Source of the DNA: Alsobacter ponti
GTDB taxonomy: Bacteria > Pseudomonadota > Alphaproteobacteria > Rhizobiales > Beijerinckiaceae
DNA length: 64,000 nucleotides
Assembly: GCF_024294805.1 (NCBI RefSeq)
Contig: NZ_JANCLU010000010.1
Location: forward strand, 1 to 64,000
Reading direction: 5' to 3'
Shown: positions 38,451-47,840 of the stretch, in pieces
Numbering within the stretch: position 1 is the first letter of the stretch
Layout: each line of letters begins with the position of its first letter
Translations under genes and position numbers: made by a program
Notes under the pieces: model-generated
Seen by the model: only the letters and a program-made list of their open reading frames with translations
Told to the model about the DNA's origin: nothing
The model's database searches: none

Positions 38451-39464
38451 CTACGGCGCGACGCGCACCGTGAAGGCGTGGCTGAAAGCCGCCGCGCCGT
38501 CGCGCATCGCCTCGTAGACGGCGCGGTAGACGCCCGGCGCGAAACCGCGCTCCGGCCGCTTGCGGCCGGCGAACAGCATGGTCTGGGCCTGGTCGCGCTC
38601 CTGCGGCTTGGCGTCGTTGCGCATCACCTGCTGGCCGTCCGGGCCGAAGATGGTGATGCGCGACACGTCGCCGGCCTGGAGGCCGATCACCCGCACGAAG
38701 GCGACCAGCGCCTCGGCCTTGGCGTCGATCTTCGGCGGGGCGGCGCTGCCGGCCTCGATCGCCTCCATCGTCACCGGGCCGGTCGCGAACCCGGCGTTCA
38801 GCACGGCGCGGGGCTGGTAGGCCAGCGCCGCCGACAGCGTGGGCGCCCAGAGCGACTGGCCGCCGCCGCACGCGCCCGGCGCCGCGCCGTAGGCGAACGG
38901 GTCGACCACCTTGCCGTCCTTGCGCAGGGTGAAGTGCAGGTGGGGATACTCGGTCATGCCGGAAAGCCCCACCTTCCCCAGCGTCTGCCCCACGGTCACG
39001 CGGTCGCCGGTCTTCACCGCGATGCTGCCGCGCTGCATGTGGCAATACTGGCTGGCCCAGCCGTCGCCGTGGTCCACCACGACGCCGTTGCCGCACTCCT
39101 TGCCTTCCACGGATGCCACGCCACGCTCGCGCACCGAGACGTCGTCCATCTCGTCGCGCAGGCCGGTCACGCGCCCGGCGGCGGCGGCGCGCACCGTCAC
39201 GCCGCGCTTCTGGTCGGCGAGGGTGGGCAGGCGGAAGTCGACGCCGTTATGGGCCTCGTAGGTGCGGGTGCCGCACTTGTAGTCCTTGGCCGAGGGCGAC
39301 GGATCGTCGTCGACATAGTTCTGGATGAAGCAGGTCTCGCCGAGCCGGCAGTCGATGGGCAGGTCCAGCACCGGCTGGGCGAGCGCCGGGCCGGCCCCCA
39401 GCCAGGCGAACGCCCCCAGGGCTGCGGCGGCGGCGAGGCGGGCGGCTGTTTCGATCGGGGGCAT
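38451..39464 (-). CDS. Exported M23 family metallopeptidase
   Basis: 337 residues from ATG 39464. A signal peptide ends near ALAQP. The M23 (LytM) domain keeps its zinc ligands: His and Asp in EAHNGVDFRLP, and His-x-His in YPHLHFTLR, with the catalytic His in SQYCHMQRG. Such enzymes cut peptidoglycan cross-links in the periplasm or regulate amidases. The C-terminal third (VRVIGLQAGDVSRITIFGPDGQQV) is an Ig-like-looking region of unknown role. It lies between hisS and hisZ, all on the minus strand. Confidence 0.88.
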   Translation of the reverse strand: MPPIETAARLAAAAALGAFAWLGAGPALAQPVLDLPIDCRLGETCFIQNYVDDDPSPSAKDYKCGTRTYEAHNGVDFRLPTLADQKRGVTVRAAAAGRVTGLRDEMDDVSVRERGVASVEGKECGNGVVVDHGDGWASQYCHMQRGSIAVKTGDRVTVGQTLGKVGLSGMTEYPHLHFTLRKDGKVVDPFAYGAAPGACGGGQSLWAPTLSAALAYQPRAVLNAGFATGPVTMEAIEAGSAAPPKIDAKAEALVAFVRVIGLQAGDVSRITIFGPDGQQVMRNDAKPQERDQAQTMLFAGRKRPERGFAPGVYRAVYEAMRDGAAAFSHAFTVRVAP

Positions 39465-39581
39465 GGCAAATCCGACGTGCTGAAAAGCGGAAGGGGTCAC
39501 TCTCCGTGCGGAGCGCGGCCAAAGTTCGGCGGAACGGCGCAAGGATTCGCCGGCCGACCCGATGAAGGCGACCCTAACAGA

Positions 39582-41066
39582 TCAGTGGCGCGCCAGAACC
39601 TCCCGCACGCGCTCCACCAGCTCGGACTCGGGGGCGGAGAACTGGGCCGGCCGCGCCGCCTTCCACTCCTCGTGCCCGGCGATGGCGGCCGCCGCCTTCG
39701 CGCCCTCCACCAGGTCCTTGATCTGGATTTCGCCGGCCTCGCGCTCGTTCGAGCCCTGGATGACGACGCACGGGGCGCGCCGCCGGTCGGCGTATTTCAT
39801 CTGGGCCTTCATGCCCGCGCCGCCCATGTACATCTCGGCGCGAATGCCGGCGGCGCGCAAAGCGGCGACCATGGACTGGTAGTGGGCGACATGGTCGCGG
39901 TCCATGACGAGCACGACGACCGGGCCGCGCGCGGCGTCCTCGCGCACCTGGCCGAGCGCCTTCAGCGCGGCGAGCAGGCGCGACACGCCGATGGAGAAGC
40001 CCGTGGCCGGCACGGGCTCGCCCCGGAAGCGCGCCACCAGCCCGTCATAGCGCCCGCCGCCGGCGACCGAGCCGAAGCGCACCGGCCTGCCGTCCTCGTC
40101 CTTCACCCGGAACGTCAGCTCGGCCTCGTAGACCGGGCCGGTATAGTATTCGAGCCCGCGCACGACCGAGGGGTCGATGACGACGCGGCCGTCGCCGTAG
40201 CCCGCCGCGCCGACGAGCTGCGCGATCGTCGCCAGCTCCTCGACGCCTTCCGCGCCGCGCGCCGAGGTTCCGACCACCTCGCGCAGATTGATGAGCGTGA
40301 GGCCGGCGTGCTCCGCCTGGGCCGAGGTGAAGGCGAGCACGCGCTCGATGTCCTCGGGCGCGAGGCCCGCGCCCTTGGTGAAGTCGCCGCTCGGGTCCAT
40401 CCGGCCGGGGCCGAGCAGGGCGGCGACGCCCTCGGGGCCGACCTTGTCGAGCTTGTCGATGGCCCGCAGCACGATCAGGCGGCGGGCGGCGTTCTCCTCT
40501 CCGGCGAGGCCGATGGCCTCCAGCACGCCGTCCAGCACCTTGCGGTTGTTGACGCGCACCACATAGTCGCCGCGCGCGATGCCAACGCGCTCCAGCGTGT
40601 CGGCCAGCATCATCGCCGCCTCGGCGTCGGCGGCGACGCCCGGCGAACCGACCGTATCCGCGTCGAACTGCATGAACTGGCGGAAGCGGCCCGGCCCGGG
40701 CTTCTCGTTTCGGAACACCCAGCCGCACCGGTAGGAGCGGTAGGGCTTGGGCAACGCGTCGAAATGCTCGGCCACGTAGCGGGCCAGCGGCGCGGTGAGG
40801 TCGTAGCGCAGCGACAGCCAGGACTCGTCGTCGTCCTGGAACGAGAACACGCCCTCGTTCGGCCGATCCTGGTCCGGCAGGAACTTGCCGAGCGCCTCGG
40901 TGTATTCCACAAACGGCGTCTCGACCGCCTCGAAACCGTACAGTTCGAACGTCTCCCGGATGGCGGCGAGCATGGCGTCGGTGGCGGCGATGTCCGCCGG
41001 TCCCCGGTCCGCGAAACCGCGCGGCAGGCGGGGCTTCACCATCTGGGACTTGTTGGGGCTGCTCAT
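39582..41066 (-). CDS. hisS: Histidine-tRNA ligase
   Basis: 494 residues. Class II motifs are present: motif 2 around [24 protein letters not shown], and the histidine-binding loops [15 protein letters not shown] and [11 protein letters not shown]. The C-terminal anticodon domain ([33 protein letters not shown]) is present. It charges tRNA-His in the cytoplasm. A CtrA-like box is 106 bases upstream, which would be unusual for such a gene. Confidence 0.96.
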   Translation of the reverse strand: MSSPNKSQMVKPRLPRGFADRGPADIAATDAMLAAIRETFELYGFEAVETPFVEYTEALGKFLPDQDRPNEGVFSFQDDDESWLSLRYDLTAPLARYVAEHFDALPKPYRSYRCGWVFRNEKPGPGRFRQFMQFDADTVGSPGVAADAEAAMMLADTLERVGIARGDYVVRVNNRKVLDGVLEAIGLAGEENAARRLIVLRAIDKLDKVGPEGVAALLGPGRMDPSGDFTKGAGLAPEDIERVLAFTSAQAEHAGLTLINLREVVGTSARGAEGVEELATIAQLVGAAGYGDGRVVIDPSVVRGLEYYTGPVYEAELTFRVKDEDGRPVRFGSVAGGGRYDGLVARFRGEPVPATGFSIGVSRLLAALKALGQVREDAARGPVVVLVMDRDHVAHYQSMVAALRAAGIRAEMYMGGAGMKAQMKYADRRRAPCVVIQGSNEREAGEIQIKDLVEGAKAAAAIAGHEEWKAARPAQFSAPESELVERVREVLARH

Positions 41067-41171
41067 CGGTTTTCGGGCTCCCGGACGCGCGCCGCGCGGG
41101 CGGCCGTCCCTCGGTTGCGACGTGTGGCGGGGTGGTAGCGCAGCCCGCAGGGAGGGGCAAGCCGGGCGCTC

Positions 41172-41190
41172 ATGGTTAAGCCGCCGTGAA
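41172..41190 (-). promoter_or_regulatory. CtrA-like box upstream of hisS
   Basis: Read toward hisS: TTCA-N7-TTAACCAT, the same half-sites and spacing as the box upstream of fliG. Confidence 0.4.
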
Positions 41191-41295
41191 CCGCCCCGGT
41201 CCCGGCGCGCGCGGCGGCGTTAACGAAGCGCGCGGAGCGTGAACGCAGCCGGCACGAATCGCGACGCGCCCCTCGGGCGCACGGCAACGCCCAAG

Positions 41296-41326
41296 AAAAA
41301 GCCCGCTTTGCCGGAGCGAAGCGGGC
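41296..41326 (-). terminator. Intrinsic terminator of the aminotransferase gene
   Basis: On the minus strand GCCCGCTT (41326-41319) pairs with AAGCGGGC (41308-41301) and runs into TTTTT (41300-41296), 55 bases after the aminotransferase stop. Confidence 0.82.
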
Positions 41327-41380
41327 CTGGATCGCGTCACAAAAGGCGGGGCGGCCGGAGCCGCCGCGCGCCCTCCCGTG

Positions 41381-42727
41381 TCAGGCGACGGCGCGGATGG
41401 ACTTTGCGACCTTGTCGACCAGCTCGCCGATCTGCTCCTCGGTGATCGTCAGCGGCGGCGACAGGGCGATCGTGTCGCCGGTGATGCGGATCATCGCGTC
41501 GTGCTCGCGGAAGGCGGTGTCCATCGCCTCGTAGGCGCGCGCGCCGAAGGCGTCGGGCCGCGACGCGAGGTCGATCGCGCCGACGAGGCCGATCTGCCGG
41601 ATGTCGAGCACGTTGGGCAGGCTCTTCAGGCTCATCACCGCGTCCGCCCAGGTCGACTCGAGCGCGGCGGCGCGCTCGAACAGCTTCTCGTCGCGATAGA
41701 CGTCCTGCGTGGCGAGGCCGGCGGCGGCGGCGAGCGGGTGGCCGGAATAGGTGTAGCCGTGGAACAGCTCGATGACGTGCTCCGGCCCCTTCATGAAGGT
41801 GTCGTAGATGCCCTTGCGGGCGATCACGCCGCCCATCGGCACCGTGCCGGAGTTCACCGCCTTGGCGAAGACGATCATGTCCGGCAGCACGCCGAAGCGC
41901 TCGGCCGCGAACGCCGTGCCGAGCCGGCCGAAGCCGCTGATCACCTCGTCGAAGATCAGCAGCAGGCCGTATTTGTCGCAGATGGCGCGCAGGCGCTCGA
42001 GATACCCCTTCGGCGGCGGCAGCACGCCGGTCGAGCCGGCCATCGGCTCGACGATCACGGCGGCGATGGTGGAGGGGTCGTGCAGGGCGACGATGCGCTC
42101 CAGCTCGTCGGCCGTGTGCGCGCCCCACTCGGGCTGGCCCTTGGTGAAGGCCTGCTCCGCGCGGTTATAGGTGTGCGGCAGGTGGTCGACGCCGGTCAGC
42201 AGCGTGCCGAACATCTTGCGGTTGGTGACGATGCCGCCGACCGAGATGCCGCCGAAGCCGACGCCGTGATAGCCGCGCTCGCGGCCGATCAGGCGCGTGC
42301 GCTGGCCCTGGCCGCGCGCGTTCCAGTAGGCGAGGGCGATCTTCAGCGCCGTGTCGACGCCCTCCGAGCCGGAATTGGCGAAGAACACGTGGTCGAGGTC
42401 GCCCGGCGCCATCGCCGCGATGCGCGAGGCGAGCTGGAACGCCTTAGGGTGGCCGAACTGGAAGGCCGGCGAATAGTCGAGCTCGGCGGCCTGCTTCTGG
42501 ATCGCCTCGACGATGGGGCCCCGGTTGTGGCCGGCGTTGCAGCACCACAGGCCGGCGACGCCGTCGAGCACCTTGCGGCCGTCCGGCGTAATGTAGTGCA
42601 TGTCCTTCGCGCCCACGATCATGCGCGGGTTCTTCTTGAAGGCGCGGTTCGGCGTGAAGGGCAACCAGAAGGCGTCGAGGTCGTTCGGGGCGGCCTCGCG
42701 GCGGGACTGGTCATGCGCGAGTGACAT
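41381..42727 (-). CDS. Class III aminotransferase (omega-amino acid:pyruvate type)
   Basis: 448 residues from ATG 42727 (GAGGAAAA upstream). It is a fold-type I PLP enzyme with LLLIFDEVISGFGRLG and the Schiff-base Lys289 in IVFAKAVNSGTVPMGG. The N-terminus (LDAFWLPFTPNRAFKKNPRMIVGAKDMHYITPDGRKVLDGVAGLWC) strongly recalls beta-alanine:pyruvate and related omega-transaminases. Substrates may be beta-alanine, taurine or polyamine-derived amines with pyruvate as acceptor; exact substrate cannot be read. It is a single-gene unit with its own terminator. Confidence 0.9.
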   Translation of the reverse strand: MSLAHDQSRREAAPNDLDAFWLPFTPNRAFKKNPRMIVGAKDMHYITPDGRKVLDGVAGLWCCNAGHNRGPIVEAIQKQAAELDYSPAFQFGHPKAFQLASRIAAMAPGDLDHVFFANSGSEGVDTALKIALAYWNARGQGQRTRLIGRERGYHGVGFGGISVGGIVTNRKMFGTLLTGVDHLPHTYNRAEQAFTKGQPEWGAHTADELERIVALHDPSTIAAVIVEPMAGSTGVLPPPKGYLERLRAICDKYGLLLIFDEVISGFGRLGTAFAAERFGVLPDMIVFAKAVNSGTVPMGGVIARKGIYDTFMKGPEHVIELFHGYTYSGHPLAAAAGLATQDVYRDEKLFERAAALESTWADAVMSLKSLPNVLDIRQIGLVGAIDLASRPDAFGARAYEAMDTAFREHDAMIRITGDTIALSPPLTITEEQIGELVDKVAKSIRAVA

Positions 42728-42987
42728 GGGCGTTTTCCTCGGCGTTCTGAGCTGCGGCGATCCGAAAATGCTATCAGGGCGCGGCGCGGCGCAAAAGGCG
42801 CGCCGTCCGCAGGGCTTGCGATTTTTCGGCGCGCCGGGCGCGATCCGTCGCATGGAATGCGAAATTTTTGAAAAAGCGCGCCCTCGCGGCAGGTTGATCG
42901 GCAAGGTTGCGTCACCTCAATCGGCGGCGCGGCGCGGGCGGTGTAGGATCGTGCGGCGCGGAACTTGGCGCGGAACGCGGGAGACGA

Positions 42988-43995
42988 ATGGTGCGGTGGA
43001 CTCGGGCGCTGGTGCTGGGAACGGTGGCGGCGGCCGTCGCGGCCGGGGTGTGGCTCAGGTTCGGCCGGGGCCCCGAGGTCGCGACGGTCCGCGTCACGCG
43101 CGGCAGCGTGGCCGAGGTCGTCTACGCCACCGGCACCGTGGAACCGGCCCGCTGGGCCAAGGTGATCCCGATGCAGCGCAAGCGCCTCGTCGAGCTGTGC
43201 GACTGCGAGGGCAGGCAGGTCGTCCAGGGCGAGGTGCTGGCCCGGCAGGACGACGCCGAGGAGCGCGCCAACCTCACCGAGCTTGAGGCGCGCCGCGCCT
43301 TCTTCGAGAAGGAGCACACCCGACTCGCCGGGCTGCTGGAGCGCAACGCCACCTCGGCGACGGCGGTCGAGACCTCCGAGACGGCGCTGAAGGAATCCGC
43401 CGCGCGCATCGCCGCCGCCCGCGAGCGCGTCGACGCGCTGGTGCTGCGCGCCCCCATGGACGGCGTGGTGCTGCGCAAGGACTTCGAGCTGGGCGAGATC
43501 GTCGGCCAGAACGACGTGGTCTTCTGGGTCGGCCAGCCCAAGCCGCTGCGCGTCGTCGCCGACGTCAACGAGGAGGACATCCCCCGCGTCCAGCCCGGCA
43601 TGAAGGTGCTGCTGCGCAACGACGGCTTCGGCGCGCGCACGCTGCCGGCCACGGTGTCGTTCATCACGCCCAAGGGTGACCCGTCGGCCAAGACGTTCCG
43701 CGTCTATCTCGGCCTGCCGGACGATACGCCGCTGCTGATCGGCATGAGCGTCGAGGCCAACATCGTGTCGCGGGAGACGCAGGACGCGCTGCTCGCGCCG
43801 GCCGAGGCGATCTCGGGCGACGTGGCCTGGAAAGTCGGGGAGGGGCGACTGTCGCGCGCCCCGGTCAAGGTCGGCATTCGCGGCACGCGGATGGTCGAGA
43901 TCGTCGACGGGCTGCGGGAGGGCGACGCCATCGTCTCGCCGGCCAGGCCCGAATACCGGGACGGCGAGCGCGTGCGCGTGGCGGGCGGGCCATGA
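42988..43995 (+). CDS. Periplasmic adaptor (membrane fusion) protein of an ABC exporter
   Basis: 335 residues from ATG 42988 (GGGAGACGA upstream). One N-terminal membrane helix, then a lipoyl-like half (RGSVAEVVYATGTVEP), a helical hairpin (AEERANLTELEARRAFFEKEH...), the second half (LRAPMDGVVLRKDFELGEIV) and beta-barrel domains. This is the RND/MacA/HlyD adaptor pattern. Its last four bases overlap the permease gene start, and the three genes form one operon for a trans-envelope or periplasm-directed exporter. Confidence 0.88.
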   Translation: MVRWTRALVLGTVAAAVAAGVWLRFGRGPEVATVRVTRGSVAEVVYATGTVEPARWAKVIPMQRKRLVELCDCEGRQVVQGEVLARQDDAEERANLTELEARRAFFEKEHTRLAGLLERNATSATAVETSETALKESAARIAAARERVDALVLRAPMDGVVLRKDFELGEIVGQNDVVFWVGQPKPLRVVADVNEEDIPRVQPGMKVLLRNDGFGARTLPATVSFITPKGDPSAKTFRVYLGLPDDTPLLIGMSVEANIVSRETQDALLAPAEAISGDVAWKVGEGRLSRAPVKVGIRGTRMVEIVDGLREGDAIVSPARPEYRDGERVRVAGGP

Positions 43996-45227
43996 ACCTC
44001 GTCATCGACATCGCGCTCACGCATATCCGCTCGCGCATGCGCCAGACGCTCGTGGGCCTGCTCGGCGTCGCCACGGGCGTCGGCTTCTCGGTGATGATGG
44101 CGTCCCTCATGGAAGGCTCGCAGCAGGACTTCATCGACCGCCTGGTCGACTCGCTGCCGCACATCTCGGTCTCGGACGAGCGGCGCGAGCCGCCGGTGCA
44201 GCCGGCCGAGCGGACCTACGACGCCGTGCGCATTCTCAGCCTCTCCACCGAGAAGGAGCGGGCGGGCATCAAGAACCCGTTCGCCATCATCGCCGCGCTG
44301 GAGGGCTGGCTGCCCGGCAGCGTCGCGCCGTCGGTGCAGTCGAAGGCGATCATCCGCTACGCCGGGCGCGACACCGCGGCGACGGTGATCGGCATCGACC
44401 CGAAGCGCGAGGTCAAGGTGTCGCAGCTCCCGACGCAGGTCACGCAGGGCTCGCTCGACGCGCTCTACAAGGCCTCGAACGCCGTCATTCTCGGCGACGG
44501 GCTGGCCTCGCGCATCGGCGCGCGGGTCGGCAACACGCTGACCATCACCACCTCGGGCGCGCGGCCTTTGTTCGCGCAGGTGGTCGGGCTGTTCCACGCC
44601 GGCGTGCGGCAGATCGACGACAACCAGGTCTACACGCTGGTCAAGACGGCGCAGATCCTGGAGCAGCAGATCGGTCTGGTGAACGAGTTGCGCATCCGCG
44701 TCGACGACGCCATGGCGGCGCGCGACGTGGCCTCGCGCATCGAGCGGCAGACCGGATACAAGGCCGTATCCTGGCAGGAGGCGCACGAGGACCTGTTGTC
44801 GGCGTTCCAGATCCGCAACGCCATCATGATCATGGTGGTCGGGGCGATCCTGCTCGTCGCCTCGTTCGGCACCTTCAACATCGTCTCGACGATCACGCAC
44901 GAGAAGGCGCGCGACATCGCCATCATGAAGTCGCTGGGCCTGCGCGAGGCGACGGTGCGCCGGATCTTCGTGCTGGAGGCGACCATCATCGGCGCGCTCG
45001 GCATGGTGGTGGGATGGGTGTTCGGCTTCCTGCTCTGCGTCATGCTCGGGCAGATCGAGTTCAAGACGGGGTTCACCGACGCCACCCGCCTGCCGCTGCT
45101 CTATTCCCCCTGGCACTACGCCATCGCCGGCGCGGCGGCGCTCGGATCATCGGTGATCGCCGGCTTCTTCCCGGCTCGCAAGGCGGCGAGGGTCCATCCC
45201 GTCGAGATCATCAGGGGCGCGTCGTGA
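43992..45227 (+). CDS. ABC exporter permease, FtsX/MacB/LolC type
   Basis: 411 residues. One helix at the N-terminus (MRQTLVGLLGVATGVGFSVMMASLM), a large periplasmic domain (about 45-275), then three C-terminal helices (about 280-300, 330-355, 375-395), the type VII ABC layout. It overlaps both neighbours by four bases (adaptor before, ATPase after). The gene order adaptor-permease-ATPase matches DevBCA-like and MacAB-like sets; no outer-membrane channel gene is adjacent. Confidence 0.88.
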   Translation: MNLVIDIALTHIRSRMRQTLVGLLGVATGVGFSVMMASLMEGSQQDFIDRLVDSLPHISVSDERREPPVQPAERTYDAVRILSLSTEKERAGIKNPFAIIAALEGWLPGSVAPSVQSKAIIRYAGRDTAATVIGIDPKREVKVSQLPTQVTQGSLDALYKASNAVILGDGLASRIGARVGNTLTITTSGARPLFAQVVGLFHAGVRQIDDNQVYTLVKTAQILEQQIGLVNELRIRVDDAMAARDVASRIERQTGYKAVSWQEAHEDLLSAFQIRNAIMIMVVGAILLVASFGTFNIVSTITHEKARDIAIMKSLGLREATVRRIFVLEATIIGALGMVVGWVFGFLLCVMLGQIEFKTGFTDATRLPLLYSPWHYAIAGAAALGSSVIAGFFPARKAARVHPVEIIRGAS

Positions 45228-45952
45228 GCGCGGCGCCGGCCGAGCCCGCCGTCCTGCTCGAGGCGATCCACGCCACGCGCGTGCTGCCCGGCGTCGTTCC
45301 GGTGACGCTGGTCGAGGACATCACGCTCAAGGTCCATCCCGGCGAGTTCGTCGCCATCACCGGCCCGTCCGGCTCCGGCAAGTCGTCGCTGATGTATTTG
45401 CTCGGGCTGCTCGACGTCCCCACCTCGGGCGCGATCGAGATCGGAGGGGTGGACACGACGCACATCGACGAGGACGCGCGGGCGGCTATCCGGCTCGGCT
45501 CGCTCGGCTTCGTGTTCCAGTTCCACTTCCTGCTGCCCGAGTTCTCGGCCGTCGACAACGTCATGCTGCCGATGCGGGCGCTGGGCGCGATGCCGATCGC
45601 GCGCTGCCGCGAGCGGGCCGAAATGCTGCTCTCCCAGCTCGGGCTCGAGCCCCACATGGCCAAGCGGCCTGACCAGCTGTCGGGCGGTCAGCGCCAGCGC
45701 GTCGCCATCGCGCGGGCGATGGCCAACCATCCGCCCGTGATCCTCGCCGACGAGCCCACGGGCAACCTCGATACCGCGTCGAGCCAGCAGGTTCTGTCCA
45801 TCCTGCGCGGCCTCGTGGACGAGCACGACCATTCGGTCGTGGTCGTCACGCACGACATGGAACTCGCCGCCCGGGCGGACCGTCGCATCCACATCGTCGA
45901 CGGCCGCATCGCCTCCGACGCGTCCAACAGACGCGAAGCGCCGGCCGTGTGA
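45224..45952 (+). CDS. ABC exporter ATPase, LolD/MacB/DevA type
   Basis: 242 residues from GTG 45224, overlapping the permease stop (GTGA). Walker A GPSGSGKSS (47-55), Q-loop VFQFHFLLPEFSAVDNV, signature LSGGQRQRVAIARA, Walker B VILADEPTGNLD and H-loop VVVVTHD are complete. The extended LLPEFSAVDNVMLP segment is typical of LolD/MacB ATPases that drive type VII permeases. Cytoplasmic, membrane-associated. Confidence 0.92.
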   Translation: MSAAPAEPAVLLEAIHATRVLPGVVPVTLVEDITLKVHPGEFVAITGPSGSGKSSLMYLLGLLDVPTSGAIEIGGVDTTHIDEDARAAIRLGSLGFVFQFHFLLPEFSAVDNVMLPMRALGAMPIARCRERAEMLLSQLGLEPHMAKRPDQLSGGQRQRVAIARAMANHPPVILADEPTGNLDTASSQQVLSILRGLVDEHDHSVVVVTHDMELAARADRRIHIVDGRIASDASNRREAPAV

Positions 45953-45956
45953 AGGT

Positions 45957-46175
45957 TCAGGCGAGCGGCGTCGCGGCGTATCCGGCCTTGGTGATGGATT
46001 CGGCCAGCTTGTGGATATCGGCCGTCGTGCGCGCCTCGACGCGGCCGCTCTCCAGCTCGACCTTGACGTCCGCCTCGGGGTCGGCGCGCTTGACGATGCG
46101 CGTCACGGCGTTGGCGCAGCCGCCGCAGGTCATGCCTTCGACCTTGAGGACGACGGGTTCGCGGGTCTGGCTCAT
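45957..46175 (-). CDS. Heavy-metal-associated domain protein (CopZ-like copper chaperone)
   Basis: 72 residues from ATG 46175 (GAGGAG 8 bases upstream). A single HMA fold with the metal motif GMTCGGC (Cys17, Cys20) and the conserved end AGYAATPL. Such proteins carry Cu(I) in the cytoplasm, usually to a P-type ATPase, none of which is in the window. It converges with the ABC ATPase gene, four bases apart. Confidence 0.88.
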   Translation of the reverse strand: MSQTREPVVLKVEGMTCGGCANAVTRIVKRADPEADVKVELESGRVEARTTADIHKLAESITKAGYAATPLA

Positions 46176-46365
46176 CGGTGAACTCCTCGTTGCGCCGGCG
46201 CGGTGGCGGACGGCGTTTCGACACGGAAGATAGGCATCCCGGCCTCGCCGGCCAAGCGCGACCATCGGCGGCAGGCGCGGCGCGCCGGCGCATTGGCGCG
46301 AATCGCGCCTTGCGCTTTAAACGGGTAAAGCCCCCCGAGGCGGGCGCGAGGACCGGGACCCCGAC

Positions 46366-47784
46366 GTGTTCAGGCGCATCAAGCTGACCACTTTTCTGAT
46401 CGGCGCGGTGGTGGCCGCGGTCGTGCTGGGGGCGCTGTACCTGTTCGGCCGCGCCCCCTACGTCATCGCCGGCCTGGTGATCGGCGCGTTCGGGTTCGGC
46501 GCGTTCCTGTGGGCGCGGCGCGGCTTCGGGGCCATGCGCGGCGTCGCCTTGGACGATTTGAAGCGGGCGAAGCCCGGCCCGGTCACCGACGACCCGCGCA
46601 TGGCGATGCTGGAGAACGGCGTGGCGCTCATGGCCCGGCGCGTCCTCGCGCTGGAGACGCGTCTGCGCGAGGTCCAGGAGTTCATGCACGAGATCAGGGG
46701 CGCGGTGGACGACGCGCGCACCAGCGCCGTGGATGCGGCGGCGGGCGAGATCGAGGCGTTGAGCGGCGTGGTGCGCGACCTCGCCGAGGTCGTCGCGCAG
46801 CACGAGGCGGTGCTGGCGGAGGGCTCGCCCCGGCCGGCCGTCTCCGCTCCGCAGGCGCTCGCGCCGCAGCCCCCGGCCGTTCCGGACCCCGCGCCATCGC
46901 CCGGCGCTCCGTCCTTCGTCCGCGAGGCGATCGAGCAGAACCGGGTGGAACTGCTGCTGCAGCCGATCGTCGGCCTGCCGGGGCGCAAGGTCCGCGTCTA
47001 CGAGCTCTCGGCGCGGGTGCGCGAGGGCGGCGTCGTGCTGCACGGCGACGATCTCGGGGCGGCGGCCATCTCGGTCGGGGCCGGCGCGCGGCTCGGCCGC
47101 TACCTGCTCGGCCACGCGCTGCGCGTGGTGCGCCACCTGATGAGCCGCAATCGCGACGTGCCGGTGATCTGCCCGGTCGACCTCGCGACGCTGGCCGACC
47201 CGGTGGTCCACCGCGAGCTGGCCGGCCTCGTGGCGGCCGATCCCTCCTTCACCGGCCGCCTGATGTTCCGCATCACCCAGGCGGAACTGCGCGATATCGG
47301 GCCGATCGAGGCCGACGCCCTGGCGGGCGTGCGCGACCTCGGCTTCCGCTTCGCCATGGACGGCGTGACCGACCTGCGGCTGGACGCGCAGCGTCTGGCC
47401 GCCCATGGCGTCAGTCTCGCGAAAACGCCGGCAAGCCTGCTGCTGGCCGGCGCGGAGGGCGAAGCGCCGACCGAGATCCACCCCTACGACCTCTCCGGGC
47501 TACTGGCGCGGCACGGCGTCGCGCTGGCCGTGAGCGAGGTCGGGACGGAGCGCCTGGCCCTCGACCTGCAGGATTTCGCGGTGACGCTGGGGCAGGGCCA
47601 CGCCTTTGGCGAGGCGCGCCCCGTGCGGCAGGACATCCTCGACGCCGTCGAGGCGGCCCCGCCGGAGCCGGTCCGCGAAGCGGACCCCGCCCCCTCGAAA
47701 GAGCCGTCCGAGCCGCCCCAGCCGCCGCCGTCCGGCCCGGCGCGGGCGCCCTTCCGCTCGCTGCTGCGCCGGACCACGGCTTGA
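46366..47784 (+). CDS. Membrane protein with a degenerate EAL domain
   Basis: 472 residues from GTG 46366. Two N-terminal membrane helices (about 7-27 and 30-49), a helical linker (70-150), an Ala/Pro-rich stretch, then an EAL-like domain (about 185-430) and a Pro-rich tail. Catalytic motifs are altered: the EAL position reads ELS, the metal-binding Asn of the NLS motif is Asp (PVDLA), the Glu of the ITE segment is lost (FRITQAE), and the DDFG loop reads MDGVTD. It probably binds c-di-GMP or a partner rather than cleaving it. Neighbouring HAD gene follows by 57 bases. Confidence 0.75.
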   Translation: MFRRIKLTTFLIGAVVAAVVLGALYLFGRAPYVIAGLVIGAFGFGAFLWARRGFGAMRGVALDDLKRAKPGPVTDDPRMAMLENGVALMARRVLALETRLREVQEFMHEIRGAVDDARTSAVDAAAGEIEALSGVVRDLAEVVAQHEAVLAEGSPRPAVSAPQALAPQPPAVPDPAPSPGAPSFVREAIEQNRVELLLQPIVGLPGRKVRVYELSARVREGGVVLHGDDLGAAAISVGAGARLGRYLLGHALRVVRHLMSRNRDVPVICPVDLATLADPVVHRELAGLVAADPSFTGRLMFRITQAELRDIGPIEADALAGVRDLGFRFAMDGVTDLRLDAQRLAAHGVSLAKTPASLLLAGAEGEAPTEIHPYDLSGLLARHGVALAVSEVGTERLALDLQDFAVTLGQGHAFGEARPVRQDILDAVEAAPPEPVREADPAPSKEPSEPPQPPPSGPARAPFRSLLRRTTA

Positions 47785-47840
47785 CAGGACCCGCCCCGGC
47801 CGATAGCGGCCCTTGACCCGCCGCAGCGCACGGATGAGCC

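Larger units (their letters stand above)
41067..41380. other. 314-base intergenic region upstream of hisS
   Basis: No gene seen. It holds the hisS promoter region with a CtrA-like box (41172-41190) and, at its far end, the terminator of the aminotransferase gene (41296-41326). It is slightly less GC-rich than its surroundings. Confidence 0.6.
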
